NCBI RefSeq assembly: GCF_017873965.1
Contig: NZ_JAGGKT010000008.1
Span: 1-64,000, forward strand
Origin: Ammoniphilus resinae
GTDB taxonomy: Bacteria; Bacillota; Bacilli; Aneurinibacillales; RAOX-1
Reading direction: 5' to 3'
Length of the DNA stretch: 64,000 bases
This document shows, in pieces, positions 24,287 through 32,263 of the stretch. Numbering within the stretch: position 1 is the first letter of the stretch; every line of letters starts with the position of its first letter. The notes under the pieces were generated by a model. It saw only the letters and a program-made list of their open reading frames with translations. It searched no databases and was not told the DNA's origin. The translations under genes and the position numbers were made by a program.

Positions 24287-24320
24287 AAAAGTGCAGGGGA
24301 ATCTCTACACTTTTTTACTT
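24281..24320. terminator. Bidirectional terminator
   Basis: AAGTAAAAAAGTG (24281-24293) pairs with CACTTTTTTACTT (24308-24320). It serves the converging genes ending at 24286 and 24320. Confidence 0.9.
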
Positions 24321-24841
24321 TACTTATGAAACACCACTTCATGATCCGGAACAACCCGAATCATCTGTTCTTTCATTAATATGTCATTATATTGACTGAT
24401 GACTTTCTCCGCAGGTACCTTCCCATCCACTGTCGTATGTCCATTTTCAACCAGGGTCACATGAAACCCCAAGCTTGTTGCCCTGCGGCATGTGGCAGCA
24501 ATGCAAAATTCCGTTCTTACACCAACAACGACAAGATGGGTAATGCCCTTATTTTCCAATTGCTCTTTAAGCAAGGTTTGATCAAAAGAATCGGCTGATC
24601 GTTTATAAATTACCTGATCTCGTTCATTGAGAGTAATCATGGGATCCAGTTGCCAAAACTGCGAGCCCCTCGCCAGTAACTCTTCATCCTCGAATTGAAT
24701 GTAGCAGATGGGAACCACTTCTTCTTTAGCCCTCTCGATCATTCGATAAATGACCTCTTGCGTTTCTTCTTTTTTATACGTGCCCCACAATGGTCCCACT
24801 TGAACGTCGATAACTAGCAAAGCCGTTTTTGCTTTGTCCAT
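24320..24841 (-). CDS. Isochorismatase-family cysteine hydrolase
   Basis: A 173-residue hydrolase with TALLVIDVQVGPLWG (catalytic Asp), the lysine in VIYKRSADSFDQT, and the catalytic cysteine in VVVGVRTEFCIAATCRRATSLG. A general amidase-type family; substrate not determinable. Start ATG follows AGGGGGCTGAATTGGA. It is followed upstream by a TetR gene on the same strand, a plausible regulator. A distant paralogue is at 6788-7330. Confidence 0.88.
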   Translation of the reverse strand: MDKAKTALLVIDVQVGPLWGTYKKEETQEVIYRMIERAKEEVVPICYIQFEDEELLARGSQFWQLDPMITLNERDQVIYKRSADSFDQTLLKEQLENKGITHLVVVGVRTEFCIAATCRRATSLGFHVTLVENGHTTVDGKVPAEKVISQYNDILMKEQMIRVVPDHEVVFHK

Positions 24842-24944
24842 TCCAATTCAGCCCCCTCTTCGATTCATTTCAGACAAGAAAAATGAAGCGCTGCCTTCTC
24901 AAACACCAGTCCCCATGCACCAATACTAATGTACTCATTCCTCA

Positions 24945-25577
24945 TCACTCCACCGAATGTTTTTGCAACCCTGCAAATAGGAGTTCGACGACTTGTTCAA
25001 TAACTTTCTCTGATTCTTCCCTTTCGAAATAGCCACTGGCTAACAAGTCAAGCATTCCAGTCAAACCACCCCAATACACATTGACAATCACCTTTGGCTC
25101 GCATCGTTTCAGCTTTCCCTCGTTCATCGCCTGGATAAAGACATCAACTAGAGGTTGCTTGGCATGGTGATAGTAACTTTCTGCGACGGAATGAGAATCC
25201 TCTGCAAATACAAGTTCAAAATCATTTTCCATATTCCGATAGAATTTCAAGAGTAAAGGTTGTTTCTGGGCCATCTCTAAATAAAAGCGAGTATATTTCT
25301 TCAACTTGATCAGTGAATCCTCATCTGCTTGAAGCCTGGACCTAATAAATTGTTGTGCAGTTGAAATGGATTGTGAGAATAATTCACGGAAAAGTTCCAT
25401 CTTATCCTTGAAGTAGTAATACACCAATCCTCTAGCGATCCCGGCTTTTCTCGCTATATCCCCCATTTCCGTTCCTCTAACTCCCTTTTCTACGTACACT
25501 TCAATGGCTGCAGACAAGATTTGTTTTACCCTTTCGACCCGAATTTCTTCATTTTGTTTTGAAGTTCGAGGTGACAA
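24945..25577 (-). CDS. TetR/AcrR-family regulator
   Basis: A 210-residue regulator with N-terminal HTH KQILSAAIEVYVEKGVRGTEMGDIARKAGIARGLVYYYFKDKMELF and a ligand-binding C-terminal domain (YWGGLTGMLDLLASGYFERE). The start is TTG, after AAAAAGGAGGGGAGAGC. Twenty bp upstream lies a TGACAT/ATGTCA operator. Likely represses itself and the hydrolase gene behind it. Confidence 0.9.
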   Translation of the reverse strand: MSPRTSKQNEEIRVERVKQILSAAIEVYVEKGVRGTEMGDIARKAGIARGLVYYYFKDKMELFRELFSQSISTAQQFIRSRLQADEDSLIKLKKYTRFYLEMAQKQPLLLKFYRNMENDFELVFAEDSHSVAESYYHHAKQPLVDVFIQAMNEGKLKRCEPKVIVNVYWGGLTGMLDLLASGYFEREESEKVIEQVVELLFAGLQKHSVE

Positions 25578-25597
25578 GCTCTCCCCTCCTTTTTGAC

Positions 25598-25611
25598 TGA
25601 CATGTATGTCA
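25598..25611. promoter_or_regulatory. TetR operator TGACATGTATGTCA
   Basis: Six-bp arms TGACAT / ATGTCA around two bases, immediately upstream of the TetR ribosome binding site. This pattern is common for TetR proteins of the fatty-acid/drug type in Bacillus. Confidence 0.7.
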
Positions 25612-25671
25612 ATTATTAAATTATTCCAGTTCCTTTAAATTGTCAACCGCTATTTTCAATCTATTAACTCT

Positions 25672-25714
25672 GTTCTGACTCAATTACATTGTTCCCACAA
25701 ACTTAGTCTGAATC
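25672..25714. repeat. Decayed single unit of 52-bp hairpin family 1
   Basis: GTTCTGACTCA ... AGTCTGAATC keeps the arm pattern and spacing of the family but has point changes in both arms. It is directly followed by a strong hairpin (25719-25747). It suggests the arrays expand from, or decay to, single units. Confidence 0.6.
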
Positions 25715-25718
25715 GCCC

Positions 25719-25754
25719 CAGCTTCCGCCCTAATGGGTCGGAAGCTTTTATTTA
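25719..25754 (+). terminator. Plus-strand terminator without an obvious upstream gene
   Basis: AGCTTCCG-CCC-TAAT-GGG-T-CGGAAGCT followed by TTTATTT. No plus-strand CDS lies upstream; TTGTCA at about 25640 with TATTAA 16 bp later could be a weak promoter, giving a short RNA. Confidence 0.6.
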
Positions 25755-25863
25755 ACCTACTAATAGTCAAAATTTGGATTCTAATTTCGACAAAATTTGT
25801 GTAACCAAATGCCCACTTCCCTCGTCAGTAATAGTGAAAGAGTTTTAAAGGAGTGTGATAAGA

Positions 25864-25983
25864 ATGCTAGGCCTAATTTTTTGTTGTTTAGTCCTCTTAG
25901 GATTGAGTATCTTCACTGCATCTCCACAGGAGAATAAGAAAGTTCATGAAGATTTCGTCCCACGAAAATATATTTCAAAATAG
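25864..25983 (+). CDS. Small 39-residue membrane or exported protein
   Basis: ATG at 25864 follows AAAGGAGTGTGATAAGA. The product begins MLGLIFCCLVLLGLSIFTA, one hydrophobic helix, then a charged tail SPQENKKVHEDFVPRKYISK. The strong ribosome binding site, single clean hydrophobic N-terminus and terminator at 26045-26084 support a real gene too small for routine calling. No family recognised. Confidence 0.6.
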   Translation: MLGLIFCCLVLLGLSIFTASPQENKKVHEDFVPRKYISK

Positions 25984-26044
25984 TTCATGGAGATGGCTGT
26001 TCTCAAATGGTGACCAACAATAAAATACGGATTTCTCATTAAAA

Positions 26045-26084
26045 AAGCCGGATTCCCGATCGCTAAGACAGGAAAATCCGGCTT
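26045..26084. terminator. Terminator of the aldolase operon (bidirectional)
   Basis: AAGCCGGATT pairs with AATCCGGCTT. On the minus strand it is followed by TTTTT, ending the operon 29776-26105; on the plus strand it may end the small 39-codon gene. Confidence 0.85.
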
Positions 26085-26104
26085 ATTGCTATTCTAAAAC
26101 CATT

Positions 26105-27124
26105 CTATGCTTTTTGTTTCGCTAATTCAGCTGCGACATCCAAGATCATATCTTCCTGTCCGCCAACAGCTTTTCTCTTTCCTAATTCTACTAAAATATC
26201 ACGTGAATCGATACCGAAGCGTTGTCCGGCACGTTCTGCATGAAGTAAGAAGCTTGAGTACACTCCTGCATATCCCATCACAATGCTGCCTCTTCCAATT
26301 TCCTGTGCTTTTGGAAGAATAGGAGCAATGACTTCTTCAGCAAGGTCCATCAATTTATAAGAATCAACGCCGACATCCATTCCCATTCTTTGTAACACAG
26401 GAACTAATACCTCGGTTTGCGTATTCCCAGCACCCGCGCCTAGGCAACGAAGGCTTCCGTCAATTCTTGTTGCCCCTTCTTCGATCGCAACTAGTGTATT
26501 GGCTACTGCAACTGATAAGTTGTTATGAGCATGAAATCCAATTTCGATATCCAAAGACTGTCTTAACGCTTTAATTCTTTCGCGGACTTGATTAGGTAAA
26601 AGCGCTCCTGCAGAGTCTGTTACATAAACAGCTTCCGCTCCATAGCTTTCCATGAGCTTGGCTTGTTCTACTAGTTTTTCAACGGGTGCCGAGTGTGCCA
26701 TCATTAAAAACCCTAAAGCTTCCATGCCAAGCTCACGAGCCATGCTGATATGCTGGGCAGATACATTGGCTTCTGTTACATGTGTTGCCACACGAACCAA
26801 TTGGGCCCCGATTTCACGTGCCTGTTTCAATTCATGAACCGTTCCAATTCCAGGAATAAGCAAGACAGCGATTTTGGAGTTTTTACTTTCTTCAACGGCT
26901 GCCTCGATTAATTTCATTTCATCAACAAGGGAACGGCCATATTGAAGGGTTGAACCACCCAATCCATCCCCATGTGCTACCTCGATATAGTGCATGCCAG
27001 CATCTTCTAATCCGCGTACTACGGCACGAACTTGTTCTTCGGTAAATTGATGGCGAACCACATGGCTTCCATCACGCAAACAAACTTCTGTTAGTTTAAT
27101 AGGTTTATTACTATTCCGTTTCAT
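26105..27124 (-). CDS. dmpG: 4-Hydroxy-2-oxovalerate aldolase
   Basis: A 339-residue DRE-TIM aldolase (DmpG/MhpE/BphI). It splits 4-hydroxy-2-oxopentanoate into pyruvate and acetaldehyde, using a divalent metal. Family marks: TEVCLRDGSHVVRHQFTEE (metal Asp and catalytic His), VRVATHVTEA, GFHAHNNLSVAVANTL (metal-binding His-x-His) and the C-terminal channelling domain after about residue 260 (KAQEIGRGSIVMGYAG). It normally forms a complex with the acylating dehydrogenase encoded just upstream, channelling the aldehyde. Start ATG follows AAGGAGGAATCGAT. No meta-cleavage dioxygenase or hydratase is near. Confidence 0.94.
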   Translation of the reverse strand: MKRNSNKPIKLTEVCLRDGSHVVRHQFTEEQVRAVVRGLEDAGMHYIEVAHGDGLGGSTLQYGRSLVDEMKLIEAAVEESKNSKIAVLLIPGIGTVHELKQAREIGAQLVRVATHVTEANVSAQHISMARELGMEALGFLMMAHSAPVEKLVEQAKLMESYGAEAVYVTDSAGALLPNQVRERIKALRQSLDIEIGFHAHNNLSVAVANTLVAIEEGATRIDGSLRCLGAGAGNTQTEVLVPVLQRMGMDVGVDSYKLMDLAEEVIAPILPKAQEIGRGSIVMGYAGVYSSFLLHAERAGQRFGIDSRDILVELGKRKAVGGQEDMILDVAAELAKQKA

Positions 27125-27150
27125 ATCGATTCCTCCTTGTATGAGATCAA

Positions 27151-28026
27151 TTACATTGATAGTCTTTTCGCTAGATGTTTTGCCACGTTTTCTCCCGCTT
27201 TTACCGCTGCGGCTGTCATAATATCCAGGTTTCCTGCATATGGAGGGAAATAATCACCAGCACCTTCAACTTCGATGAATACGGTTACACGGTTCCCATC
27301 AAACAATGGTTCCTGCTTTAATCGGTATCCAGGAACATATTCTTTCACACGTTCTACCATTGCTTTGATAGATTCGGTGATTTTTTGTTCATCCATATTT
27401 TTCACTTCACAATAAATCGTATCTCTCATTAAAATAGGAGGCTCAGCAGGATTTAAAATAATTAAAGCTTTTCCTTTATCGGCTCCGCCCACTTCTTCAA
27501 TTCCTCTGCGGGTGGTAATTGTAAATTCATCAATATTAGCCCTCGTGCCTGGTCCCGCACTTTCACTAGAAATGGTAGCCACGATTTCTGCATAGCTGAC
27601 ATCTGCTACGGAATTAATCGCACTAATCATTGGGATCGTCGCTTGGCCCCCACACGTAATCATGTTGATATTATCCCCTTCGATATTTTCCTCCAGGTTT
27701 ACAACGGGAGAAACAAATGGTCCTCTAGCTGCAGGTGTTAAATCAATCGCAAACTTGCCAAGCTCTTTCAAAATCTTTGCATGTCTTACATGTGTTTTGG
27801 CTGAGGTGGCATCAAATACGATATCTGCTAGATCTGGATTGTCTACCAAGCCTTGGATTCCGTTATCAAATGTGGCATATCCTCTTTCTTTGGCACGTTT
27901 CAACCCGTCAGATTCCGGATCAATCCCAATCATCGTTGTGAGTTCGATATAGGGGCTTCTTTCAAGCTTGTACATTAAATCTGTGCCAATGTTTCCTGAA
28001 CCAATAATGGCTGCTTTCACTTTCAT
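27151..28026 (-). CDS. dmpF: Acylating acetaldehyde dehydrogenase
   Basis: A 291-residue enzyme that converts acetaldehyde, NAD+ and CoA to acetyl-CoA; partner of the aldolase. The N-terminal Rossmann motif is [18 protein letters not shown]; the catalytic cysteine is in [13 protein letters not shown] (about Cys125); SGPGTR-like [16 protein letters not shown] and [19 protein letters not shown] are family marks. GTG at 28029 precedes the ATG; AGGAGG with 7-nt spacing favours the ATG at 28026. The gap to the aldolase is 26 bp, so coupled expression is likely. Confidence 0.94.
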   Translation of the reverse strand: MKVKAAIIGSGNIGTDLMYKLERSPYIELTTMIGIDPESDGLKRAKERGYATFDNGIQGLVDNPDLADIVFDATSAKTHVRHAKILKELGKFAIDLTPAARGPFVSPVVNLEENIEGDNINMITCGGQATIPMISAINSVADVSYAEIVATISSESAGPGTRANIDEFTITTRRGIEEVGGADKGKALIILNPAEPPILMRDTIYCEVKNMDEQKITESIKAMVERVKEYVPGYRLKQEPLFDGNRVTVFIEVEGAGDYFPPYAGNLDIMTAAAVKAGENVAKHLAKRLSM

Positions 28027-28051
28027 CACAATACCTCCTAAAAATTTGATT

Positions 28052-28795
28052 TTATCCTTCCAAGTGACTGTCTAAGACCACATCTTTATCAAGCAGCTGT
28101 AGCCTTTTTTGGACATCCCTTAGATGCTCTTCCATTTTCAACTGTGCCTCTTTCACATCTTTTTTCACCAGTAAATCATAAATTTCCGTATGAAATTTAT
28201 ACGAATACTCAAAGACCCCTTCATCATAAGCCACTTGTTTTTGAACCTTAAACACTAAGTGAGTAATGGTATTATACAAATATTGAAGGGTTTTGTTTTT
28301 CGCTGATGCAGCAATGCCTTTATGAAAACCCATATCCGCTTGAATTTGCAGATCTTTATCCATTTTTTCAAAAGCCACTTTTAGCAAATCCAAGTGTTCT
28401 TTTAATTCATTTAAATCCTCGTCAGTTCTTCGTTCGGCAGCATAGCCTGTCAAGGCAACCTCCAATGACAAACGGGCTTCCTGGATTTCGGAAAATGACG
28501 AATCATTTAGGAGAATTTGAAAAGTAAGGGACTCCTCAATGACCTTCGAAAAATCAGCGGTGATATAGGTACCTTTTGTCATGCGGCTAATCAAGCCTTG
28601 CTGTGAGAGAACCATAAGCCCCTCACGCAAGGAGGATCGACTGACATTCAAAAGCGTGCATAATTCCCGTTCATTTGGAAGTTTATCGCCAACCTTAAGC
28701 TCACCATTGATGATCAGGTTCTTCAGTTGTGTAATGACATCGTCACCTAAAGTTTTTCTTTTGATTGGTTCAAACTCCAATTTTTTCACCCACAT
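28052..28795 (-). CDS. FadR-type GntR regulator
   Basis: A 247-residue regulator. Winged HTH at about 15-80 ([50 protein letters not shown]) and FCD ligand domain (about 90-230) with metal-type positions in [25 protein letters not shown] and [11 protein letters not shown]. It starts directly after the dehydrogenase stop (TAA-ATG); no strong ribosome site, so translational coupling is likely. It probably controls its own operon through TGGTCTGACCA at 29830-29840. The effector may be a hydroxyacid or oxoacid of the pathway. Confidence 0.9.
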   Translation of the reverse strand: MWVKKLEFEPIKRKTLGDDVITQLKNLIINGELKVGDKLPNERELCTLLNVSRSSLREGLMVLSQQGLISRMTKGTYITADFSKVIEESLTFQILLNDSSFSEIQEARLSLEVALTGYAAERRTDEDLNELKEHLDLLKVAFEKMDKDLQIQADMGFHKGIAASAKNKTLQYLYNTITHLVFKVQKQVAYDEGVFEYSYKFHTEIYDLLVKKDVKEAQLKMEEHLRDVQKRLQLLDKDVVLDSHLEG

Positions 28796-29776
28796 TTATT
28801 TTGCTGTTTCAAAAGGTTTATTGACCGGATGCTTTGGCTTTTCTCCTTTTAAAACGCGAACGACTTCCATAAAAGAGGATTCCCGCAATTGGTCCTCGGA
28901 TTGCTCAGAATAAAACGCAGCATGTGGAGATAAGATGACATTATCAAGTTTTAAGATCTCATCTTCTGCGGTCGGTGGTTCCTTCTCCAAAACGTCAAGC
29001 CCCGCACCGGCAATTTTTCCACTTTTTAATGCGTCAATTAAATCTTCCGTATTAATTAATGGGCCTCTTGCTGTATTGATAACAATGGCATTTTCTTTCA
29101 TCAAAGCAATTGTTTCTTTATTCAACATATGATGTGTTGCTTTGATTAAAGGGGCATGAACAGATACAACATCGGAAGTCTTTAGTAGTGTTTCTAAATC
29201 CACTAGATTTACACCAAACTGTTTTGCATCCTCTTCCTTAACAAATGGATCAGAGACGTTAATGGTAAATCCAAACGGTTTTAGTTTTTGGGCAACGACC
29301 TTTGGAATATTACCAAATCCGATTAAACCAAATGTTAAAGTATTAAAACGAAGGATTCGATTTTGCTTCGAATGGACATCCCAAATGGCTTCCTTCATTT
29401 TCTTATCATACACATGCAACTGACGAAGCAACGTAAATGCCATGGAGATTGCGTGGTCTGAAACCTCATCCCAGCAATAATCAGGAACGTTAACCACGTA
29501 AATTCCTTTTTCCGTAGCAGCCTCAATATCAATATTATTTACACCAATCCCAGTTCGAACAATAATTTTACACTTTTCTAGCTGTTCAATCACATCTCGA
29601 TTGAAATCACCATACACCGTAACAATTGCATCCGCGTCTTTACACGCTTCAATAAGCGCAGAAGCCTCTGGGCCTTGACCCGTCACGAGATCAATATCAA
29701 GCTCTCTTCTTAAAACGTCTCTCTCAATGGAATAATCCGGGAAAATAGTATCTGGCATCACAACTTTAAAAGACAT
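28796..29776 (-). CDS. D-2-hydroxyacid dehydrogenase (CtBP-like)
   Basis: A 326-residue NAD-dependent dehydrogenase. Rossmann motif TFGLIGFGNIPKVVAQKLK, catalytic Arg in INTARGPLINTEDL, Glu in LDVLEKEPPT and His in ILSPHAAFYSEQS. The substrate-domain segment VPDYCWDEVSDHAISM is typical of the CtBP-like subgroup. Start ATG at 29776 follows AGAGGGGGAACCAGA; the upstream in-frame ATG at 29803 is less suited. First gene of the operon. It may interconvert a 2,4-dihydroxyacid and the 4-hydroxy-2-oxoacid used by the aldolase (inference). Confidence 0.9.
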   Translation of the reverse strand: MSFKVVMPDTIFPDYSIERDVLRRELDIDLVTGQGPEASALIEACKDADAIVTVYGDFNRDVIEQLEKCKIIVRTGIGVNNIDIEAATEKGIYVVNVPDYCWDEVSDHAISMAFTLLRQLHVYDKKMKEAIWDVHSKQNRILRFNTLTFGLIGFGNIPKVVAQKLKPFGFTINVSDPFVKEEDAKQFGVNLVDLETLLKTSDVVSVHAPLIKATHHMLNKETIALMKENAIVINTARGPLINTEDLIDALKSGKIAGAGLDVLEKEPPTAEDEILKLDNVILSPHAAFYSEQSEDQLRESSFMEVVRVLKGEKPKHPVNKPFETAK

Positions 29777-29808
29777 TCTGGTTCCCCCTCTACTATTTAA
29801 CAAATGAT

Positions 29809-29852
29809 TGGTTAACCATCAGGGTATGATGGTCTGACCATGATACCCTGAT
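29809..29852. promoter_or_regulatory. Operator region of the aldolase operon
   Basis: TGGTTAACCA (29809-29818) adjoins a 35-bp inverted repeat (29818-29852) with 17-bp arms, one mismatch and a single central base. Its core TGGTCTGACCA fits the FadR/PdhR-type GntR consensus TNGTNNNACNA. Upstream, TTGAAA and GAAAAT with 17-bp spacing may be the promoter. A terminator role is unlikely because no rightward gene precedes it. Confidence 0.75.
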
Positions 29853-29917
29853 TTTCTCATACAATTTTCTAGATTTCAATATATTTTTTACCTTAGGAAA
29901 GCTCGGGTTGTTTAAAC

Positions 29918-29947
29918 AAAAAAATCCCCACAACGGGAGATTTTCTT
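29918..29947 (-). terminator. Terminator after eamA gene
   Basis: On the minus strand AATCTCCC-GTTGT-GGGGATT is followed by TTTTTG. Confidence 0.75.
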
Positions 29948-29950
29948 TAT

Positions 29951-30853
29951 CTAAACTTGCGACTTTAGACGCTGAACCTTATTCCGCTTACTTTGACCCG
30001 TGATACTTGCTAAAACTGCACCTAGAATGGTCACTACTCCCCCAACAAGTGACATCCATGAAATTTGTTCGTGGAGCAAAGCCACCCCAAAGATCACGGT
30101 CCAGACGGGGAGAAAATTAATGTAAGGGGCTGCTCGGCCCGCACCGGCTATTTTCACACCGGCATTCCAGGCAAAATAGGCACCGACAGATGCAAATGTA
30201 CTGACATAGATGATACATAGCCAGGCGGTTGCGCTCATATGAATCATGTCCGGCTTTACCGTTCCAATGCAGCTAATCGCACTGAGCAAGGTCCCGTAGA
30301 AAGCGGCCCCTGCCGTCATGGTTAGCGGATCCATCTCTTTTCCATAACGTTTTCCAAGGACCGTGTATAATCCCCAAGCTAGGCAAGATAGGATGATTTC
30401 GATCTCACCGATGATCGATGCTTGAGAAGATGCTGTATGTTTTCCCTTAAATAGGAGAACAACCCCCACTACCGAAACCACTGTGCCAATCCAAGCACGT
30501 AACTTGACCTTTTCCTTTAGAACAAAAGGGGTAAACATGAGGATCGCAACTGGAATCCCGGCCGAAATCATCCCTGCCTGTGACGCACTGATATTTTTTA
30601 ATCCCATGTAATTTAATGTGGAGAAGGCAAAAACCCCAAAGAAACCGAGAATTAAAAATTCCCTCCACTTGGAAAGGAGGGGTAAGCTCTTTTTATTGAA
30701 GGATAAAATCCCAACCAGAATCACCGTAGATATCCCCCAGCGAACGGTATTGAGCAGTGTCGCAGGTAATGCCGGTGCCAAATAGCGCCCACAAATATAA
30801 TTCCCACCCCAAAAGACTGTTGCCATAATAAGTAGTGCAATACCTTGTTTCAT
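29951..30853 (-). CDS. EamA-family (DMT) transporter
   Basis: A 300-residue transporter with ten transmembrane helices in two EamA halves (first GIALLIMATVFWGGNYICGRYLAP, second EIEIILSCLAWGLYTVLGKRYGKE). The drug/metabolite superfamily moves small metabolites or amino acids. A 20-codon extension to 30910 is possible, but AAGGAGATTGATAGAA lies right before the ATG at 30853. Substrate unknown. Divergent from the NERD gene. Confidence 0.88.
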   Translation of the reverse strand: MKQGIALLIMATVFWGGNYICGRYLAPALPATLLNTVRWGISTVILVGILSFNKKSLPLLSKWREFLILGFFGVFAFSTLNYMGLKNISASQAGMISAGIPVAILMFTPFVLKEKVKLRAWIGTVVSVVGVVLLFKGKHTASSQASIIGEIEIILSCLAWGLYTVLGKRYGKEMDPLTMTAGAAFYGTLLSAISCIGTVKPDMIHMSATAWLCIIYVSTFASVGAYFAWNAGVKIAGAGRAAPYINFLPVWTVIFGVALLHEQISWMSLVGGVVTILGAVLASITGQSKRNKVQRLKSQV

Positions 30854-30972
30854 TTCTATCAATCTCCTTCTATTTGAATAATGATATACTATCTTTTTGT
30901 AATGATCCATACCATTATTCAGTAGAAATGGAGAGATTGAGGGGAGATGGGGCTGTACTTAATTAAAAATAG

Positions 30973-30986
30973 ATATTTGCAAATAT
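30973..30986. promoter_or_regulatory. Palindrome ATATTTGCAAATAT
   Basis: A perfect 14-bp palindrome between the divergent eamA-type and NERD genes, 14 bp before a TATAAT-like box (about 31000). It looks like an operator; the regulator is unknown. Confidence 0.45.
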
Positions 30987-31070
30987 TCAAATCCCTATAT
31001 ATAATAAATATCGACTCTATCATTTCCCCTTCTCCTGCTATCTAAAATTATTTAAAAAAGGATGTGGACT

Positions 31071-31976
31071 ATGCCCTATAAACCTCGTACCGAGTCCAAT
31101 GAATTCATAATCCTAAAATCATTGAACACACGAATGACTTTATCTGCCAAAGACAATCAGCACTATTTGCACCTTAAAAAAGGATATGAAGGGGAGTTCA
31201 TGTTTGATTTATTAACGGACAAACTTCAATGCGAATGCCTTATTTTAAATGATTTGTTACTTAAATCAAATAATACCACTTTTCAAATCGACTCCTTGGT
31301 CATTCTTTCTGACACCATCCACCTTTTTGAAGTGAAAAATTATGAAGGAGATTATTACTACGAATCAGATCGAATATATAAAAAACCGAAAACAGAAATT
31401 ACTAATCCACTCATCCAACTAACCCGTTGTGAGTCATTGCTTCGCCAACTCCTTCAAAATCTTGGATTTAAGCTTCCAATCGTGGCCTCCGTCGTTTTTA
31501 TCAACCCCGAGTTCACCCTATACCAAGCACCTCTGGACAAACCGTTTATTTTCCCAACTCAAATTCAACGCTTTCTGCGACAACTTAGTTCAGCACCCTC
31601 AAAACTTAATGGAAAACATAAGATGTTAGCTGATAAACTAATTTCTTTACATTTGGAAGATTCCTCTTTTAATCAGCTGCCTTCTTATGATTTCAATCAA
31701 CTTCGAAAAGGAATCATTTGTGCGAAGTGTAACTCGTTTAGTATTTCGGTTAGGGGAAAGAACTGCTTTTGTATGGATTGCGGGCATGAAGAAATGGCTA
31801 CCTCTGCTATCATGCGGAGTGTGAATGAGTTTAGGCTCCTTTTTCCAAAGTTGAAAATGAACACCAATATCATCCATGAGTGGTGTAAGGTGGTAGATTC
31901 TAAAAAAAGAATAAGACAGATATTAGATAAAAACTTTAAAATTATAGGAGTTCGCCGTTGGTCCTTTTATGAATAA
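31071..31976 (+). CDS. NERD-domain protein with zinc ribbon
   Basis: A 301-residue protein. The nuclease-related NERD domain covers about 30-150, with the restriction-like core QIDSLVIL (Asp74) and FEVKNYEGD (Glu87, Lys89). The C-terminal zinc ribbon has CAKC (216-219) and CFCMDCGHEE (231-236). NERD proteins resemble PD-(D/E)XK nucleases and are often linked to DNA processing; in Bacillus single genes are common and uncharacterised. The first ATG at 31062 overlaps the AAAGGATG ribosome site; ATG at 31071 is preferred. It is followed by the family-3 hairpin array. Confidence 0.88.
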   Translation: MPYKPRTESNEFIILKSLNTRMTLSAKDNQHYLHLKKGYEGEFMFDLLTDKLQCECLILNDLLLKSNNTTFQIDSLVILSDTIHLFEVKNYEGDYYYESDRIYKKPKTEITNPLIQLTRCESLLRQLLQNLGFKLPIVASVVFINPEFTLYQAPLDKPFIFPTQIQRFLRQLSSAPSKLNGKHKMLADKLISLHLEDSSFNQLPSYDFNQLRKGIICAKCNSFSISVRGKNCFCMDCGHEEMATSAIMRSVNEFRLLFPKLKMNTNIIHEWCKVVDSKKRIRQILDKNFKIIGVRRWSFYE

Positions 31977-32020
31977 GGCTAAAGATTTTTTGGAGATAGA
32001 ACTGGTGTAAACGAGTTTTT

Positions 32021-32250
32021 ATCCTTGAGAGCTTTCTTCAAAGACTTTTCTCAAGCTCTTCCACCGGCTTTTGTCCTTGAGAGCCTCTATCAAGGCCTTT
32101 TCTCTGGCTCTTCCACCGGCTTTTGTCCTTGAGAGCCTCTATCAAAGACTTTTCTCTGGTTCTTCCACCGGGTTTTGTCCTTGAGAGACTTCCTCAAGGA
32201 CTTTTCTCCTACTCTTCCACTGGTTTTTATCCTTGAGGGCCTTCATTAAG
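32021..32250. repeat. 52-bp array, family 3, about 5 units
   Basis: CCTTGAG recurs at 32023, 32075, 32127, 32179 and 32231, each exactly 52 bp apart. Within a unit GTCCTTGA pairs with TCAAGGAC over a 9-nt loop; a 27-nt linker (TTTTCTCTGGCTCTTCCACC...) follows. The array fills the gap between the converging NERD and NlpC/P60 genes, ending 14 bp from the latter. The sequence is unrelated to family 1 but the period is identical. Confidence 0.95.
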
Positions 32251-32263
32251 CTGCATTCCAGTT

